A stretch of DNA of 34,476 nt from Variovorax soli NBRC 106424 (GCF_001591385.1 NZ_BCUU01000057.1:1-34476); one strand, 5' to 3'. Shown: positions 8,106 to 16,185, counted from the first letter of the stretch. Made by a program: numbers and translations. The notes: generated by a model from the letters alone, not told the origin.

Positions 8106-8330
8106 CTAACCATACAGAATGATTGCTCCCGCAAAGTATGTGGCGATCAGCAGAGCGGCGAGAACCTTGGCGACCTGCATGAGCCCGTCCGACGAGAGCC
8201 TGCTTCTCGCCGGATGCTCGTCGGGCAGGACCTTCCGCAGGAACCAAGCGCCCAAATACAACAGGGCGAATAGCGCTACGCAAGCGGCGAAGAAAGCGCC
8301 TTGGATGATGCCTTTTCCACTCAGTTCCAT
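8106..8330 (-). CDS. Small two-helix membrane protein in the island
   Basis: A 74-residue protein, MELSGKGIIQGAFFAAC at the N-terminus, with two hydrophobic segments (about residues 8-30 and 51-72) joined by a charged loop containing RKVLPDEHPARSR. I do not recognise the family. An in-frame ATG at 8399 would add 23 charged residues, but the start at 8330 places the first helix in a normal position; neither has a good Shine-Dalgarno. It is on the same strand as the SIR2-STAND gene and 258 bases upstream of it, so an accessory role is possible but unproven. The 258 bases between them contain no gene that I can support. Confidence 0.65.
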   Translation of the reverse strand: MELSGKGIIQGAFFAACVALFALLYLGAWFLRKVLPDEHPARSRLSSDGLMQVAKVLAALLIATYFAGAIILYG

Positions 8331-8464
8331 AGTTGTCGAAGTCCAGATTGCAGTGACTCTGCGGGGCTCAACGATGCGAATGTTCGCTTTGCGGGGCATG
8401 ACCGAGGAACGGCTGCAGTCGGGCCGACAGCTGACGCGCAGCAATTCTGACTCTCTACAGGTGG

Positions 8465-9160
8465 CTAAGACAACGCAATGCCGAACAACGCCTGGGCCTC
8501 GCGCCGCGCCTTGGGCGTGAGCGAGAGGGCCCGGCTGTCCAGGTCCGGCTTGACCCAGCCGCGCCGCAGCGAGAGATCGAGCCAGGCAGCGCCCAGCGCG
8601 CCGCCCAGGTGCGGCCGGCGTTCGCTCCAGTCCAGGCAGGCGCATGCGAAGCGGCGCTTGCGGGCGCGCGCGGCCGCAACATCCACGCCCCACGCCTCCA
8701 TGCTGCGCGCACCGTCGGCCGTCAACTCGTAGCTGGAGCCATCGCTGCTCAAAAGCCAGCCCCGGCGCTGCAGATGGTCATGCAGCGCGACGCCGGCCGC
8801 GCCGGCCATGTGGTCGTAGCAGGTGCGCGCCGCGCGCAGGCGGCTCGGGGTGCTCGGCTGAAAGCTGGCCTGCGGCGCCCCGGCCAGGACCTGCAGGCCT
8901 TCCAGCACGGCGGCCACCTCGGGGCCGGCCAACCTGAAGTAGCGATGCCTGCCCTGCGACAGAACGTCCACCAGCTTCTGCTCGCACAGCCGAGCCAGGT
9001 GCACGCTCGCGGTGGAGGCGGCCACTTCGGCCACTGCCGCCAGCTCGGTGGCCGTGCGCGCATGGCCGTCCAGCAGGCTGCACAGCATGCGGGCGCGGGC
9101 GGGCTCGGCGATGGCTGCGGCCAGGCTGGCCAGGCGCAGGTCTGCATCGGTCGTCGTCAT
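8465..9160 (-). CDS. ArsR-like winged-helix transcriptional regulator
   Basis: A 231-residue protein with an ArsR-type winged helix in residues about 10-78: ARARMLCSLLDGHARTATELA, then the recognition-helix region VAASTASVHLARL and the wing GRHRYFRL. The C-terminal half contains CYDHMAG (114-120) and CLDWSERRPHLGGALGA (175-191), a layout seen in a subgroup of ArsR-like regulators with an extra domain; cysteines and histidines there could hold a ligand or metal. The gene is divergent from the P450 gene with about 80 bases between starts, so it probably controls that pair and itself. ATGs at 9169 and 9172 are alternatives; none has a clear Shine-Dalgarno. Confidence 0.85.
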   Translation of the reverse strand: MTTTDADLRLASLAAAIAEPARARMLCSLLDGHARTATELAAVAEVAASTASVHLARLCEQKLVDVLSQGRHRYFRLAGPEVAAVLEGLQVLAGAPQASFQPSTPSRLRAARTCYDHMAGAAGVALHDHLQRRGWLLSSDGSSYELTADGARSMEAWGVDVAAARARKRRFACACLDWSERRPHLGGALGAAWLDLSLRRGWVKPDLDSRALSLTPKARREAQALFGIALS

Positions 9161-9243
9161 GCGGGCCATCATAGGTGGCCGCGGATGGCACGCTTCGGCC
9201 GCGAACGAAGTGTTGCGGCATGGCGCGCCGCACACTGCGCCCC

Positions 9244-10425
9244 ATGAACCCGAACGCACCTGCCGACGCGATTGCCGCCGTCACCCATCCTGATCCGTAT
9301 CCCTTCTATGCGCGTCTGCGCGACGGGCCGGCGCTCGTCTTCGACCCGGCGCTGCGGCTGTGGATCGCCAGCCGCGCGGACACGGTGCTGGCCGCACTGG
9401 TTCATCCGGCCTTGCGCGTGCGCCCGCCCGCCGAGCCGGTGCCGCGCGCCATTGCGGGCACACCGGCGGGCGAACTGTTCGGCCGACTGGTGCGCATGAA
9501 CGACGGCCCGCTGCACGAGGCGCACAAGCCGGTGCTGCAGCGCGCGCTGGCCGGCCTGAACGCGGACGATGCGCAAGCCGCCGTGCAGCAGGCCGCGCAA
9601 GCCATCGCCGTGTCGGCACGCAGCCTGGAGGACTGGTGCTTCGGGCTGCCGGTGGCCTCGGTGGCGGCGCTGCTGGGTTTCGATCGCTCGCAGCTGGCGC
9701 CGCTGGCCGCCTGGACGCGCGAGTTCGTCGCCTGCCTGTCGCCGTTGTCCAGCGGCGCGCCATTGCAGCAGGCCAGCCATGCCGCCATGCAACTGCTGGC
9801 CGGGTTCGAGGCACTCGCCGCGCCATCGCCCCGTCCCGCCAGCCTGCTGGCGGCCACGATGCAGCAGGCCGAAGGCAACTCTGCCGTCCAGCGCCGCGTG
9901 CTGCTGGCCAACTTGGTGGGCCTGCTGTCGCAGACCTGCGAAGCCACCGCCGGCCTGCTCGGCAACAGCCTGGTGGCGCTGGGCCGCGAGCCCGGCCTGC
10001 GCGCACGCTTCGATGCCGATGCAGGGCCCGCCATTGCGCTGGCCGTGGTGGCCGAAGCCGCGCGCCACGACCCGGCCGTCCAGAACACACGGCGCTTCGC
10101 CGCCGAAGCCCTTCATTTCTCGGGCGCCGATCTCCAGGCCGGCGATGCCATCCTGCTCCTGCTGGCTTCAGCCCAGCGCGACCCGGCCTTCGAAGCCCAC
10201 GCGCCGGATCGGTTCGAGCTGCAGCGCAGCCAGCGCCGCCTGCTCGGCTTCGGCCACGGGCCGCATGCCTGCCCGGGCCAGGCGCTGGCGCAGCAGCTGG
10301 CCGCCTACGGCCTGCTGGCCTTGCGCGAGCAGGGCCGCTGGCTTCGGCCCGGCGCGGCGCCGCCCGCGCTGCAGGGCTATCGCCCGTCGGCCAATGCGCG
10401 CATTCCCTGCTTTGCCAACGCCTGA
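9244..10425 (+). CDS. Cytochrome P450
   Basis: Haem-thiolate mono-oxygenase of soluble bacterial type, 393 residues from the ATG at 9244. The haem loop is FGHGPHACPG with the axial Cys343, and the K-helix ExxR is E271-R274. The N-terminal HPDPYPFYARLRD is typical of bacterial P450s. The I-helix reads QTCEATAG (residues 230-237), so the usual A-G-x-D/E-T order is changed: an alanine stands directly after the acid and a threonine one residue later. There is no membrane anchor, so it is cytosolic and needs separate redox partners, none of which is in the window. The ABM-domain gene starts 34 bases downstream and is likely co-transcribed. Substrate unknown. An in-frame ATG at 9220 and earlier starts exist but fit less well. 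Confidence 0.93.
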   Translation: MNPNAPADAIAAVTHPDPYPFYARLRDGPALVFDPALRLWIASRADTVLAALVHPALRVRPPAEPVPRAIAGTPAGELFGRLVRMNDGPLHEAHKPVLQRALAGLNADDAQAAVQQAAQAIAVSARSLEDWCFGLPVASVAALLGFDRSQLAPLAAWTREFVACLSPLSSGAPLQQASHAAMQLLAGFEALAAPSPRPASLLAATMQQAEGNSAVQRRVLLANLVGLLSQTCEATAGLLGNSLVALGREPGLRARFDADAGPAIALAVVAEAARHDPAVQNTRRFAAEALHFSGADLQAGDAILLLLASAQRDPAFEAHAPDRFELQRSQRRLLGFGHGPHACPGQALAQQLAAYGLLALREQGRWLRPGAAPPALQGYRPSANARIPCFANA

Positions 10426-10459
10426 CGCGCCGCAACCTGAACGACAAGAAGGACCCCGC

Positions 10460-10804
10460 ATGTACGCCGTGATCTTCGAAGTGCGCCCCGCCCCCGGCCA
10501 GCGCGAGACCTACCTGCAGATGGCCGCGCGCCTGCGCGCCGAGTTGGAAGCCATGGACGGCTTCATCTCCATCGAGCGCTTCCAGAGCATCGTCGACCCG
10601 GACAAGATGCTGAGCCTGAGCTTCTGGCGCGACGAGGCCTCGCTGGCGCAATGGCGCCAGCGCGAGGCCCACCGCCGCGCCCAGGCCGCCGGCCGCCAGC
10701 AGGTGTTCGCCGACTACCGTCTGCGCGTGGCCGAGGTGGTGCGCGACTACGGCATGGATGAGCGCGAGCAGGCGCCGGGCGACAGCCGTTCAGTCCACGG
10801 CTGA
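10460..10804 (+). CDS. ABM-domain (antibiotic biosynthesis mono-oxygenase) protein
   Basis: A 114-residue protein of the dimeric alpha/beta ferredoxin-like ABM fold. These proteins act as cofactor-free mono-oxygenases, haem-degrading enzymes or simple binding proteins. Visible family features are MYAVIFEVRPAPGQRE at the start, GFISIERFQS near 35 and LSFWRDEASLAQWRQREAHR near 53-72. A Shine-Dalgarno AAGAAGGA lies about 7 bases before the ATG. It follows the P450 gene on the same strand at a 34-base distance, so both probably work on one aromatic or reactive small molecule, under the divergent ArsR-like regulator. The exact reaction cannot be read from the sequence. Confidence 0.88.
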   Translation: MYAVIFEVRPAPGQRETYLQMAARLRAELEAMDGFISIERFQSIVDPDKMLSLSFWRDEASLAQWRQREAHRRAQAAGRQQVFADYRLRVAEVVRDYGMDEREQAPGDSRSVHG

Positions 10805-10826
10805 GCGTTGACTGCGCTCGAAACCC

Positions 10827-11765
10827 TCAGCGTGCAGTGCCGACGCGCGGCATGCGCCCCATCGCCGGCGACAGCACCGGCGCATGGCTGGCCAGGAACG
10901 CCCACAGCCGTTGCGCCACCGGCCCGTGCGGCCTGTCGCTGCGCCGCGCTGCAACCAGCGCCTCGACCACGCCCGGAAAGTGCCGGCCCGCGATGGAGCG
11001 CAGCTTGCCGCTGCGCAATTCGTCCTCGACCAGGAAGCGCGGCAGGTGCCCCCAGGCCATGCCGCGCAGGATGAGCTCCTTCTTCATCAGGTGGTCGGGC
11101 ACGGAGCACTGCAATGCGCCCTCCACCAGAAAGTGATCCTGCGCCTGCGGCTCGCGCGCCGAGTCGCGCACCACGCATTGGGTGCGCCCCTGCAGCTGGC
11201 GCGGCGTGAGCGGCCCCGCATCCGCCCCATCCGGCAGGAAGCCCGGCGCCACCACCGGCACCAGCGCCACGCGGCCCAGGGCGATGGTCTCCATGCGCAG
11301 GTCGCCGGCGGGCGCGCGGTGGACCATCAGCTCTGCCTCGTCATTCAGCAGGCGCTCCCACGGTCCGGTCACCGCCTCGAACTGCAGGTGCAGACGCGTG
11401 GCCGGGGCCTGCGCGAAGAAGCCGCCGAGCAGCTCCAGCACCGGCCCCAGCGGGCAAAGATCGCCCAGCACCACGCGCAGCTGCGCTTCCTCGCCCATCG
11501 CCAGCTGGCGGGCATGGGTGTGCAGCTCCTGCGCCTCGCGCAGCAGCACCCCCACCCGGCGATGGAAGGATCGGCCGGCGTCGGTCAGGCGCACGCGGTA
11601 GCCAGCGCGGTCCAGCAGCGCCACGCCGGCGTGCCGCTCCAGCTTGGCCACGGCGGCGAACACGGAAGGGTGCGAGCGATGCAGCAGCTCGCCGGCGGCC
11701 TGGAAGGTGCCCGTGCGCACCACCGCGTCGAAGCACTGCAGCTCGTGCAGGGTGAAGCCGATCAT
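10827..11765 (-). CDS. LysR-family transcriptional regulator
   Basis: A 312-residue regulator with the N-terminal LysR helix-turn-helix in residues about 4-62 (FTLHELQCFDAVVRTGTFQAA, then RSHPSVFAAVAKLERHAG and LLDRAGYRVRLTDAG) and a periplasmic-binding-protein-like effector domain from about residue 90. The recognition helix has HPSVFAAV in place of the common QPAVSxxI. The gene is divergent from the hydrolase gene at 11863, the usual LysR arrangement, and its start lies 12 bases from a 26-bp dyad that would be its operator. It converges on the ABM gene with 22 bases between stops. The inducer is unknown. Confidence 0.92.
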   Translation of the reverse strand: MIGFTLHELQCFDAVVRTGTFQAAGELLHRSHPSVFAAVAKLERHAGVALLDRAGYRVRLTDAGRSFHRRVGVLLREAQELHTHARQLAMGEEAQLRVVLGDLCPLGPVLELLGGFFAQAPATRLHLQFEAVTGPWERLLNDEAELMVHRAPAGDLRMETIALGRVALVPVVAPGFLPDGADAGPLTPRQLQGRTQCVVRDSAREPQAQDHFLVEGALQCSVPDHLMKKELILRGMAWGHLPRFLVEDELRSGKLRSIAGRHFPGVVEALVAARRSDRPHGPVAQRLWAFLASHAPVLSPAMGRMPRVGTAR

Positions 11766-11777
11766 TGTTCTTCCAGC

Positions 11778-11803
11778 CTACAAAGTCGTTCCATACTTTG
11801 TAG
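11778..11803. promoter_or_regulatory. AT-rich dyad between divergent genes, probable LysR operator
   Basis: CTACAAAG at 11778-11785 and CTTTGTAG at 11796-11803 are perfect 8-bp inverted arms around a 10-bp spacer, in otherwise very GC-rich sequence. The core fits the loose LysR-type T-N11-A dyad form. It lies 12 bases upstream of the LysR start and about 60 bases upstream of the hydrolase start. A second small dyad, ATACT-TTGT-AGTAT at 11793-11806, overlaps the right arm. Confidence 0.65.
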
Positions 11804-11834
11804 TATCCGTCGGCGGCGGCCGTTCCTACGATCC

Positions 11835-11858
11835 GCTCCATGTCATACCACATGGAGC
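11835..11858 (+). promoter_or_regulatory. Hairpin covering the Shine-Dalgarno of the hydrolase gene
   Basis: GCTCCATGT at 11835-11843 pairs perfectly with ACATGGAGC at 11850-11858 across the loop CATACC. The GGAG at 11854-11857 is the only good Shine-Dalgarno for the ATG at 11863 and sits inside the stem. In mRNA this would hide the ribosome site unless it is melted or bound. It could equally be a DNA-level protein site. Confidence 0.55.
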
Positions 11859-11862
11859 CCGC

Positions 11863-12675
11863 ATGAGCCACGGCGAACTTTCCTTCATCACCACCGGCGA
11901 CGGCGTGCGCCTGGCCTACCGGCTGGATGGCCCGGCCCATCTGCCGGTGCTGCTGCTGTCCAACTCCATCGGCACCGACCTGCACATGTGGGACGCGCAG
12001 GTGCCCGAGCTGTCGCGCCACTTCCGCGTGCTGCGCTACGACGCCCGCGGCCACGGCGGCTCCGGCGCGCCGGCGGGCGCCTATTCGCTGGACCGCCTGG
12101 GCCACGACGCGCTGGAGTTGCTCGACCAGCTGGACCTGCAGCGCGTGCATGTGCTGGGCCTGTCGCTGGGCGGCTGGATCGCGCAGTGGATGGCCATTCA
12201 CGCCCCGGAACGGGTCGACCGCCTGGTGCTGTCCAACACCGCCGCCCACCTGGGCCCGCGCGCCCAGTGGGACCCGGCCATCGCCCGGCTGATGGCCGCC
12301 TCCGACATGCGCGAGACCGCCGAGACCTTTCTGCGCAACTGGTTCCCCGCCCCGGCCCTGGCGGCCAACGGTGAGGCGGTGCAGGCCTTCAGGCGGACGC
12401 TGCTGGCCACACAGCGCGAAGGCGTGGCGGGCAGCTGGGCCGCGGTGCGCGATGCCGACCTGCGCCGCACCATCGCACTGATCGACCGCCCCACGCTGGT
12501 CATTGCCGGGCGGCACGACACGGTGACATCGCTCGCGCACGGCGAAGAACTGGCGCGCGGCATTCCGGGCGCCCGGCTCCAGGTGCTGGACGCGGTGCAC
12601 CTGTCGAACATCGAGCGGCCCGGCGAGTTCATGGATGCCGTGCTGGGCTTCCTGTTGGAAAACGAAGGCCGCTGA
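11863..12675 (+). CDS. Alpha/beta hydrolase, 3-oxoadipate enol-lactonase-like
   Basis: A 270-residue alpha/beta hydrolase whose closest familiar pattern is PcaD/CatD, the enzyme that opens 3-oxoadipate enol-lactone in the beta-ketoadipate pathway. The N-terminal [17 protein letters not shown] and the [10 protein letters not shown] segment are typical of that group. The catalytic triad is readable: nucleophile Ser101 in GLSLGGW, Asp219 in AGRHD, and His246 in AVHLSN. Start at 11863 follows GGAG at a 5-base spacing. No other protocatechuate or catechol genes are in the window, and the LysR partner is not obviously PcaQ, so a different lactone or ester substrate is possible. The gene is divergent from the LysR gene and probably regulated by it. 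Confidence 0.88.
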   Translation: MSHGELSFITTGDGVRLAYRLDGPAHLPVLLLSNSIGTDLHMWDAQVPELSRHFRVLRYDARGHGGSGAPAGAYSLDRLGHDALELLDQLDLQRVHVLGLSLGGWIAQWMAIHAPERVDRLVLSNTAAHLGPRAQWDPAIARLMAASDMRETAETFLRNWFPAPALAANGEAVQAFRRTLLATQREGVAGSWAAVRDADLRRTIALIDRPTLVIAGRHDTVTSLAHGEELARGIPGARLQVLDAVHLSNIERPGEFMDAVLGFLLENEGR

Positions 12676-12769
12676 GCCCACACGGCGCGCCCGGCCTCGC
12701 CGGGTTCCACGGGTTCTCTGTTTCCCCGGCGCGAACAATGGCCCGGCGCTGCTGGGCCACAATGGCCCG

Positions 12770-13702
12770 GTGCAAAACAATGCCGCCCCGCTCTTTGCCG
12801 CCACCGCCCTGCGCAAGCACTACGGCGACCAGGTCGTGGTCAACGACCTGTCCTTCCACATTGCGCCGGGCGAATGCCTGGGTGTGATCGGCCCCAACGG
12901 CGCGGGCAAGACCACCACCATCCGCATGTGCCTGGGCCTGACGGAGCCCGACGCCGGCCGCATCGAGGCGCTGGGCCACGTCATGCCGCAGGATGCGCGA
13001 GCCATCAAGGCGCAGCTGGGCGTGGTGAGCCAGTTCGACACGCTCGACCCCGACTTCAGCTGCGCCGAGAACCTGATCGTCTATGCCCGCTACTTCGGCA
13101 TCGGCAAGAAGGCGATGGCGGCCCGCGTTCCCAAGCTGCTGGAATTCGCCGCGCTGTCGCACAAGGCCAACGCCAAGCCGGGCGAGCTCTCGGGCGGCAT
13201 GCGCCGGCGCCTGTCGCTGGCGCGCGCCCTGGTGAACGACCCCAAGCTGCTGATGCTGGACGAGCCCACCACCGGGCTGGACCCGCAGGCGCGCCACCTG
13301 ATGTGGGAGCGCCTGCAGCTGCTGCTTGCGCAAGGCAAGTCGATCCTGCTCACCACCCACTTCATGGACGAGGCCGAGCGCCTGTGCTCGCGCCTGATCG
13401 TGCTGGACCACGGCCGCAAGATCGCCGAGGGCCGCCCGCGCGAGCTGATCGCGCAGCACCTGGAGCCCGACGTGGTGGAGGTGTACGGCAACGGCGCGCT
13501 CGCGCTGGCCCAGTCGCCGCTCAAGGAGCTGGCGGCGCGCGTGGAGGTGAGCGGCGAGACGGTCTTCTTCTACACGCAGGACGCACGCCGCCTGCTCGAT
13601 GCCCTGGGCCAGCATGCGGGCCTGCGCACCTTCCATCGCCCGGCCAACCTGGAGGACCTGTTCCTCAAACTGACGGGCCGGCAGATCAGAGAGGACGGCT
13701 GA
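12770..13702 (+). CDS. ABC transporter ATPase, NodI-like (DRA subfamily)
   Basis: A 310-residue ATPase from GTG at 12770. It has Walker [10 protein letters not shown] (41-49), the Q-loop SQFD (87-90), signature LSGGM (140-144), Walker B LLMLDEP (160-166) and the H-loop His197 in TTHFMDE. A 100-residue C-terminal extension is like that of NodI and drug-resistance ATPases. It pairs with the permease gene that starts one base after its stop. NodIJ-like exporters are common in Burkholderiales that do not nodulate, so the substrate need not be a lipo-oligosaccharide. The upstream frame is open further, but the sequence before VQNNAAPLF is not protein-like. CACAATGG at 12758-12765 just before the start may be a -10 element. 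Confidence 0.9.
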   Translation: MQNNAAPLFAATALRKHYGDQVVVNDLSFHIAPGECLGVIGPNGAGKTTTIRMCLGLTEPDAGRIEALGHVMPQDARAIKAQLGVVSQFDTLDPDFSCAENLIVYARYFGIGKKAMAARVPKLLEFAALSHKANAKPGELSGGMRRRLSLARALVNDPKLLMLDEPTTGLDPQARHLMWERLQLLLAQGKSILLTTHFMDEAERLCSRLIVLDHGRKIAEGRPRELIAQHLEPDVVEVYGNGALALAQSPLKELAARVEVSGETVFFYTQDARRLLDALGQHAGLRTFHRPANLEDLFLKLTGRQIREDG

Positions 13703-13703
13703 C

Positions 13704-14534
13704 ATGGACAACACCCAAGCACTCACCGCCGCGCCCATCGCCCCCTCACCCTGGCGGCCGCCGCAGCTCACGCTGCGCTGGTGGCCGGTGTTCCTGCGCA
13801 ACCTGCTGGTGTGGCGCAAGCTGGCCATCCCCAGCCTGATCGGCAACATCGCCGAGCCGCTCATCTGGCTGGTGGCCTTCGGCTACGGCATGGGCGCACT
13901 GGTGGGCACGGTGTCGGTGGGCGGCACCGACGTGCCCTACATCCTGTTCCTGGCCAGCGGCTCGATCTGCATGAGCGCGATGAACGCGGCCAGCTTCGAG
14001 GCGCTCTATTCGGCCTTCTCGCGCATGCATGTGCAAAAGACCTGGGACGGCATCATGAACGCGCCCGTCGGCCTGGACGACATCGTGCTGGCCGAGATGC
14101 TGTGGGCCGCGTTCAAGGCCATCTTCACCGTCACCGCCATCCTGTTCGTGATGCTGGGCCTGGGCATCAGCCACAGCCCCAAGCTGCTCGTGGCGTGGCT
14201 GGTGCTGGCGGGCGTGGGCATCACCTTCTCGTGCATTGCGCTCATCTTCAATGCGCTGGCCAAGGGCTACGACTTCTTCACCTACTACTTCACGCTGTTC
14301 ATGACGCCGATGATGTTCCTCTCGGGCGTGTTCTTTCCGCTGGAGCAGCTGCCGGACGTGGTGCACGCCATTGCCAACTGGCTGCCGCTGGCCAACGCGG
14401 TGGCGCTGGTGCGCCCGCTGTTCATGGACCAGTGGCCCGAGGGCTGGGCGGTGCATGCGCTGGTGCTGGCGGCCTATACCATCGCGTCGTTCTGGATCGC
14501 GCTGGCGCTCACGCGAAAGCGTTTTGCCAAGTAG
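13704..14534 (+). CDS. ABC-2 type permease, NodJ-like
   Basis: A 276-residue integral membrane protein with about six hydrophobic segments and the ABC-2 pattern: a cytoplasmic N-terminus with RNLLVWRKLAIPSLIGNIAEPL, then FLASGSICMSAMNAASFEALYS, and FMTPMMFLSGVFFPLEQLP in the second half. It forms the channel for the ATPase encoded immediately upstream, probably for outward transport across the inner membrane. The ATG is one base after the ATPase stop and preceded by GAGGACGG, so the two are translated together. The substrate is unknown; there are no glycan or nod synthesis genes beside it. Confidence 0.9.
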   Translation: MDNTQALTAAPIAPSPWRPPQLTLRWWPVFLRNLLVWRKLAIPSLIGNIAEPLIWLVAFGYGMGALVGTVSVGGTDVPYILFLASGSICMSAMNAASFEALYSAFSRMHVQKTWDGIMNAPVGLDDIVLAEMLWAAFKAIFTVTAILFVMLGLGISHSPKLLVAWLVLAGVGITFSCIALIFNALAKGYDFFTYYFTLFMTPMMFLSGVFFPLEQLPDVVHAIANWLPLANAVALVRPLFMDQWPEGWAVHALVLAAYTIASFWIALALTRKRFAK

Positions 14535-14585
14535 CAGGCTTGCGCGTTCCGGGCATTCACAACAAGCAACCGGCCGAACAACAAC

Positions 14586-14987
14586 ATGCTGCAAAACGCC
14601 ACCGCCTTCTTCCTGCACTGGGCCATCACCGGGCTGTGCCTGTGGATCGCCAGCCTGGTCTTCAAGGGCATCCGCTTCGAGAGCACCGGCGCCCTGATCG
14701 GCTCCGCCCTGCTGCTGGGCCTGGCCAACGCGCTGGTGAAGCCGTTGCTGATCGTGCTGACGCTGCCGCTCACGCTGATCACCTTCGGCCTGTTCCTGCT
14801 GGTGATCAACGCGCTGGTGCTGCTGCTGGTGGCCTGGTTCATCAAGGGCTTCAAGGTGTCGGGCTTCTGGACAGCGCTGTTCGCCAGCCTGTTCATCTCG
14901 ATCCTGAGCATCGTCATCGGCGGCTTCTTCGTGGGCGGCACGCCCGACACCCAGATCCACATGCCCAGCGGCGGCACCTGGCTGTAA
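14586..14987 (+). CDS. YvlD/phage holin family 4 superfamily 2 membrane protein
   Basis: A 133-residue protein with four hydrophobic helices and the family pattern of YvlD-like proteins: FKGIRFESTGALIGSALLLGLANALVKP in the first half, LTLPLTLITFGLFLLVINALVL in the middle and a glycine-rich last helix. The name holin comes from domain databases. Chromosomal members are not lysis genes, and their role in the inner membrane is poorly known. It lies 51 bases after the permease on the same strand, so it may belong to that transcript. There is no obvious Shine-Dalgarno. Confidence 0.88.
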   Translation: MLQNATAFFLHWAITGLCLWIASLVFKGIRFESTGALIGSALLLGLANALVKPLLIVLTLPLTLITFGLFLLVINALVLLLVAWFIKGFKVSGFWTALFASLFISILSIVIGGFFVGGTPDTQIHMPSGGTWL

Positions 14988-15019
14988 CGCCGCCCCGAAC
15001 CCCAAGGAGGTCCCCCTTC

Positions 15020-16153
15020 ATGACCCGCACCAACCTGCAACTGCGCTCGCTCATCAAGAAAAGCGGCGAGCTCGAAGTCTCCCTGGTCGACACGCCGCTG
15101 CCCGCGCTCGGCGCCGACGAGGTGCTGATCCGCGTCGAGGCGACGCCCATCAATCCCTCGGACCTGGGCCTGCTGTTCAGCCTGGCCGACATGAGCGGCG
15201 CGCAAGCCTCGGTGGATGCCGCCGGCCGCCCGGTGGTGACGGCCCGCGTGCCCGAAGGCCCGGCTATGCGCGCCGTGGCCGGGCGCATCGACCAGTCGAT
15301 GCCGGTGGGCAACGAAGGCGCGGGCACCGTGGTGGAAGCCGGCTCGTCGCCCGCGGCGCAGGCCCTGGTCGGCAAGAAGGTGGCGGCCATCGGCGGCGCC
15401 ATGTATTCGCAATGGCGCGTGGTGCCGCTGGCGCAGTGCCTGGTGCTGCCGGGTGGCGCCACGGCGGCGCAGGGCGCCTCCTGTTTCGTCAATCCGCTCA
15501 CCGCCCTGGGCATGGTGGAGACCATGCGGCGCGAGGGCCACACGGCACTGGTGCACACCGCCGCGGCCTCCAACCTGGGGCAGATGCTCAATCGCATCTG
15601 CCTCAAGGACGGCGTGCCGCTGGTCAACATCGTGCGCAAGCCCGAGCAGGCCGAACTGCTCAAGGCCATGGGCGCCCAGCATGTGTGCGACAGCAGCTCG
15701 CCCACCTTCCTGCAGGACCTGACCGACGCGCTGGCGGCCACCGGCGCCACCATCGCCTTCGACGCCATCGGCGGCGGCCCGCTGGCCGGCCAGATCCTCG
15801 GCTGCATGGAAGCGGCCATCAACCGCAGCGCCAAGGCCTACAGCCTCTACGGCTCCATGACGCACAAGCAGGTCTATGTCTACGGCAGCCTGGACCGGCG
15901 TCCGATCGAGCTGGTGCGCAACTTCGGCAGCATCTGGGGCGTGGGCGGCTGGCTGCTGTTCCCCTTCCTGCAGAAGACGGACCCGGCGACCGTGCAGCGG
16001 CTCAAGGACCGCGTGGCGGCCGAGCTCACCACCACCTTCGCCAGCCACTACTCCAAGGTGATCTCGCTGGCCGAGGCGCTCGACCTGGCGACGATCGGCG
16101 TCTACGGCCAGCGCAGCACCGGGACCAAGTTCCTCATCGACCCGAGCCGATAG
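15020..16153 (+). CDS. Zinc-type (MDR) dehydrogenase / quinone reductase-like oxidoreductase
   Basis: A 377-residue medium-chain dehydrogenase/reductase. It shows the GroES-like N-terminal fold (VLIRVEATPINPSDLGLL), a central NEGAGTVVEAG where zinc alcohol dehydrogenases have GHE, and a Rossmann domain with HTAAASNLGQML and FDAIGGGPLAG. The lack of the catalytic zinc ligand motif makes a zinc-free NADPH:quinone or enoyl reductase more likely than an alcohol dehydrogenase. The ATG is preceded by a full Shine-Dalgarno, AAGGAGG at 15004-15010. It follows the YvlD-like gene by 32 bases but the products have no evident common pathway. Substrate unknown. Confidence 0.88.
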   Translation: MTRTNLQLRSLIKKSGELEVSLVDTPLPALGADEVLIRVEATPINPSDLGLLFSLADMSGAQASVDAAGRPVVTARVPEGPAMRAVAGRIDQSMPVGNEGAGTVVEAGSSPAAQALVGKKVAAIGGAMYSQWRVVPLAQCLVLPGGATAAQGASCFVNPLTALGMVETMRREGHTALVHTAAASNLGQMLNRICLKDGVPLVNIVRKPEQAELLKAMGAQHVCDSSSPTFLQDLTDALAATGATIAFDAIGGGPLAGQILGCMEAAINRSAKAYSLYGSMTHKQVYVYGSLDRRPIELVRNFGSIWGVGGWLLFPFLQKTDPATVQRLKDRVAAELTTTFASHYSKVISLAEALDLATIGVYGQRSTGTKFLIDPSR

Positions 16154-16185
16154 GGGCATTGCCCCGCCAGCTAGACTCTGGCCCC

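Noticed and set aside
12770..14534. NodIJ-like pair as evidence of nodulation ability
   Set aside because: No nodABC or other nod genes are present, and such pairs are widespread in non-nodulating Burkholderiales.
14586..14987. Holin-family hit as a sign of a prophage
   Set aside because: The protein is of the chromosomal YvlD type and no other phage gene lies nearby.
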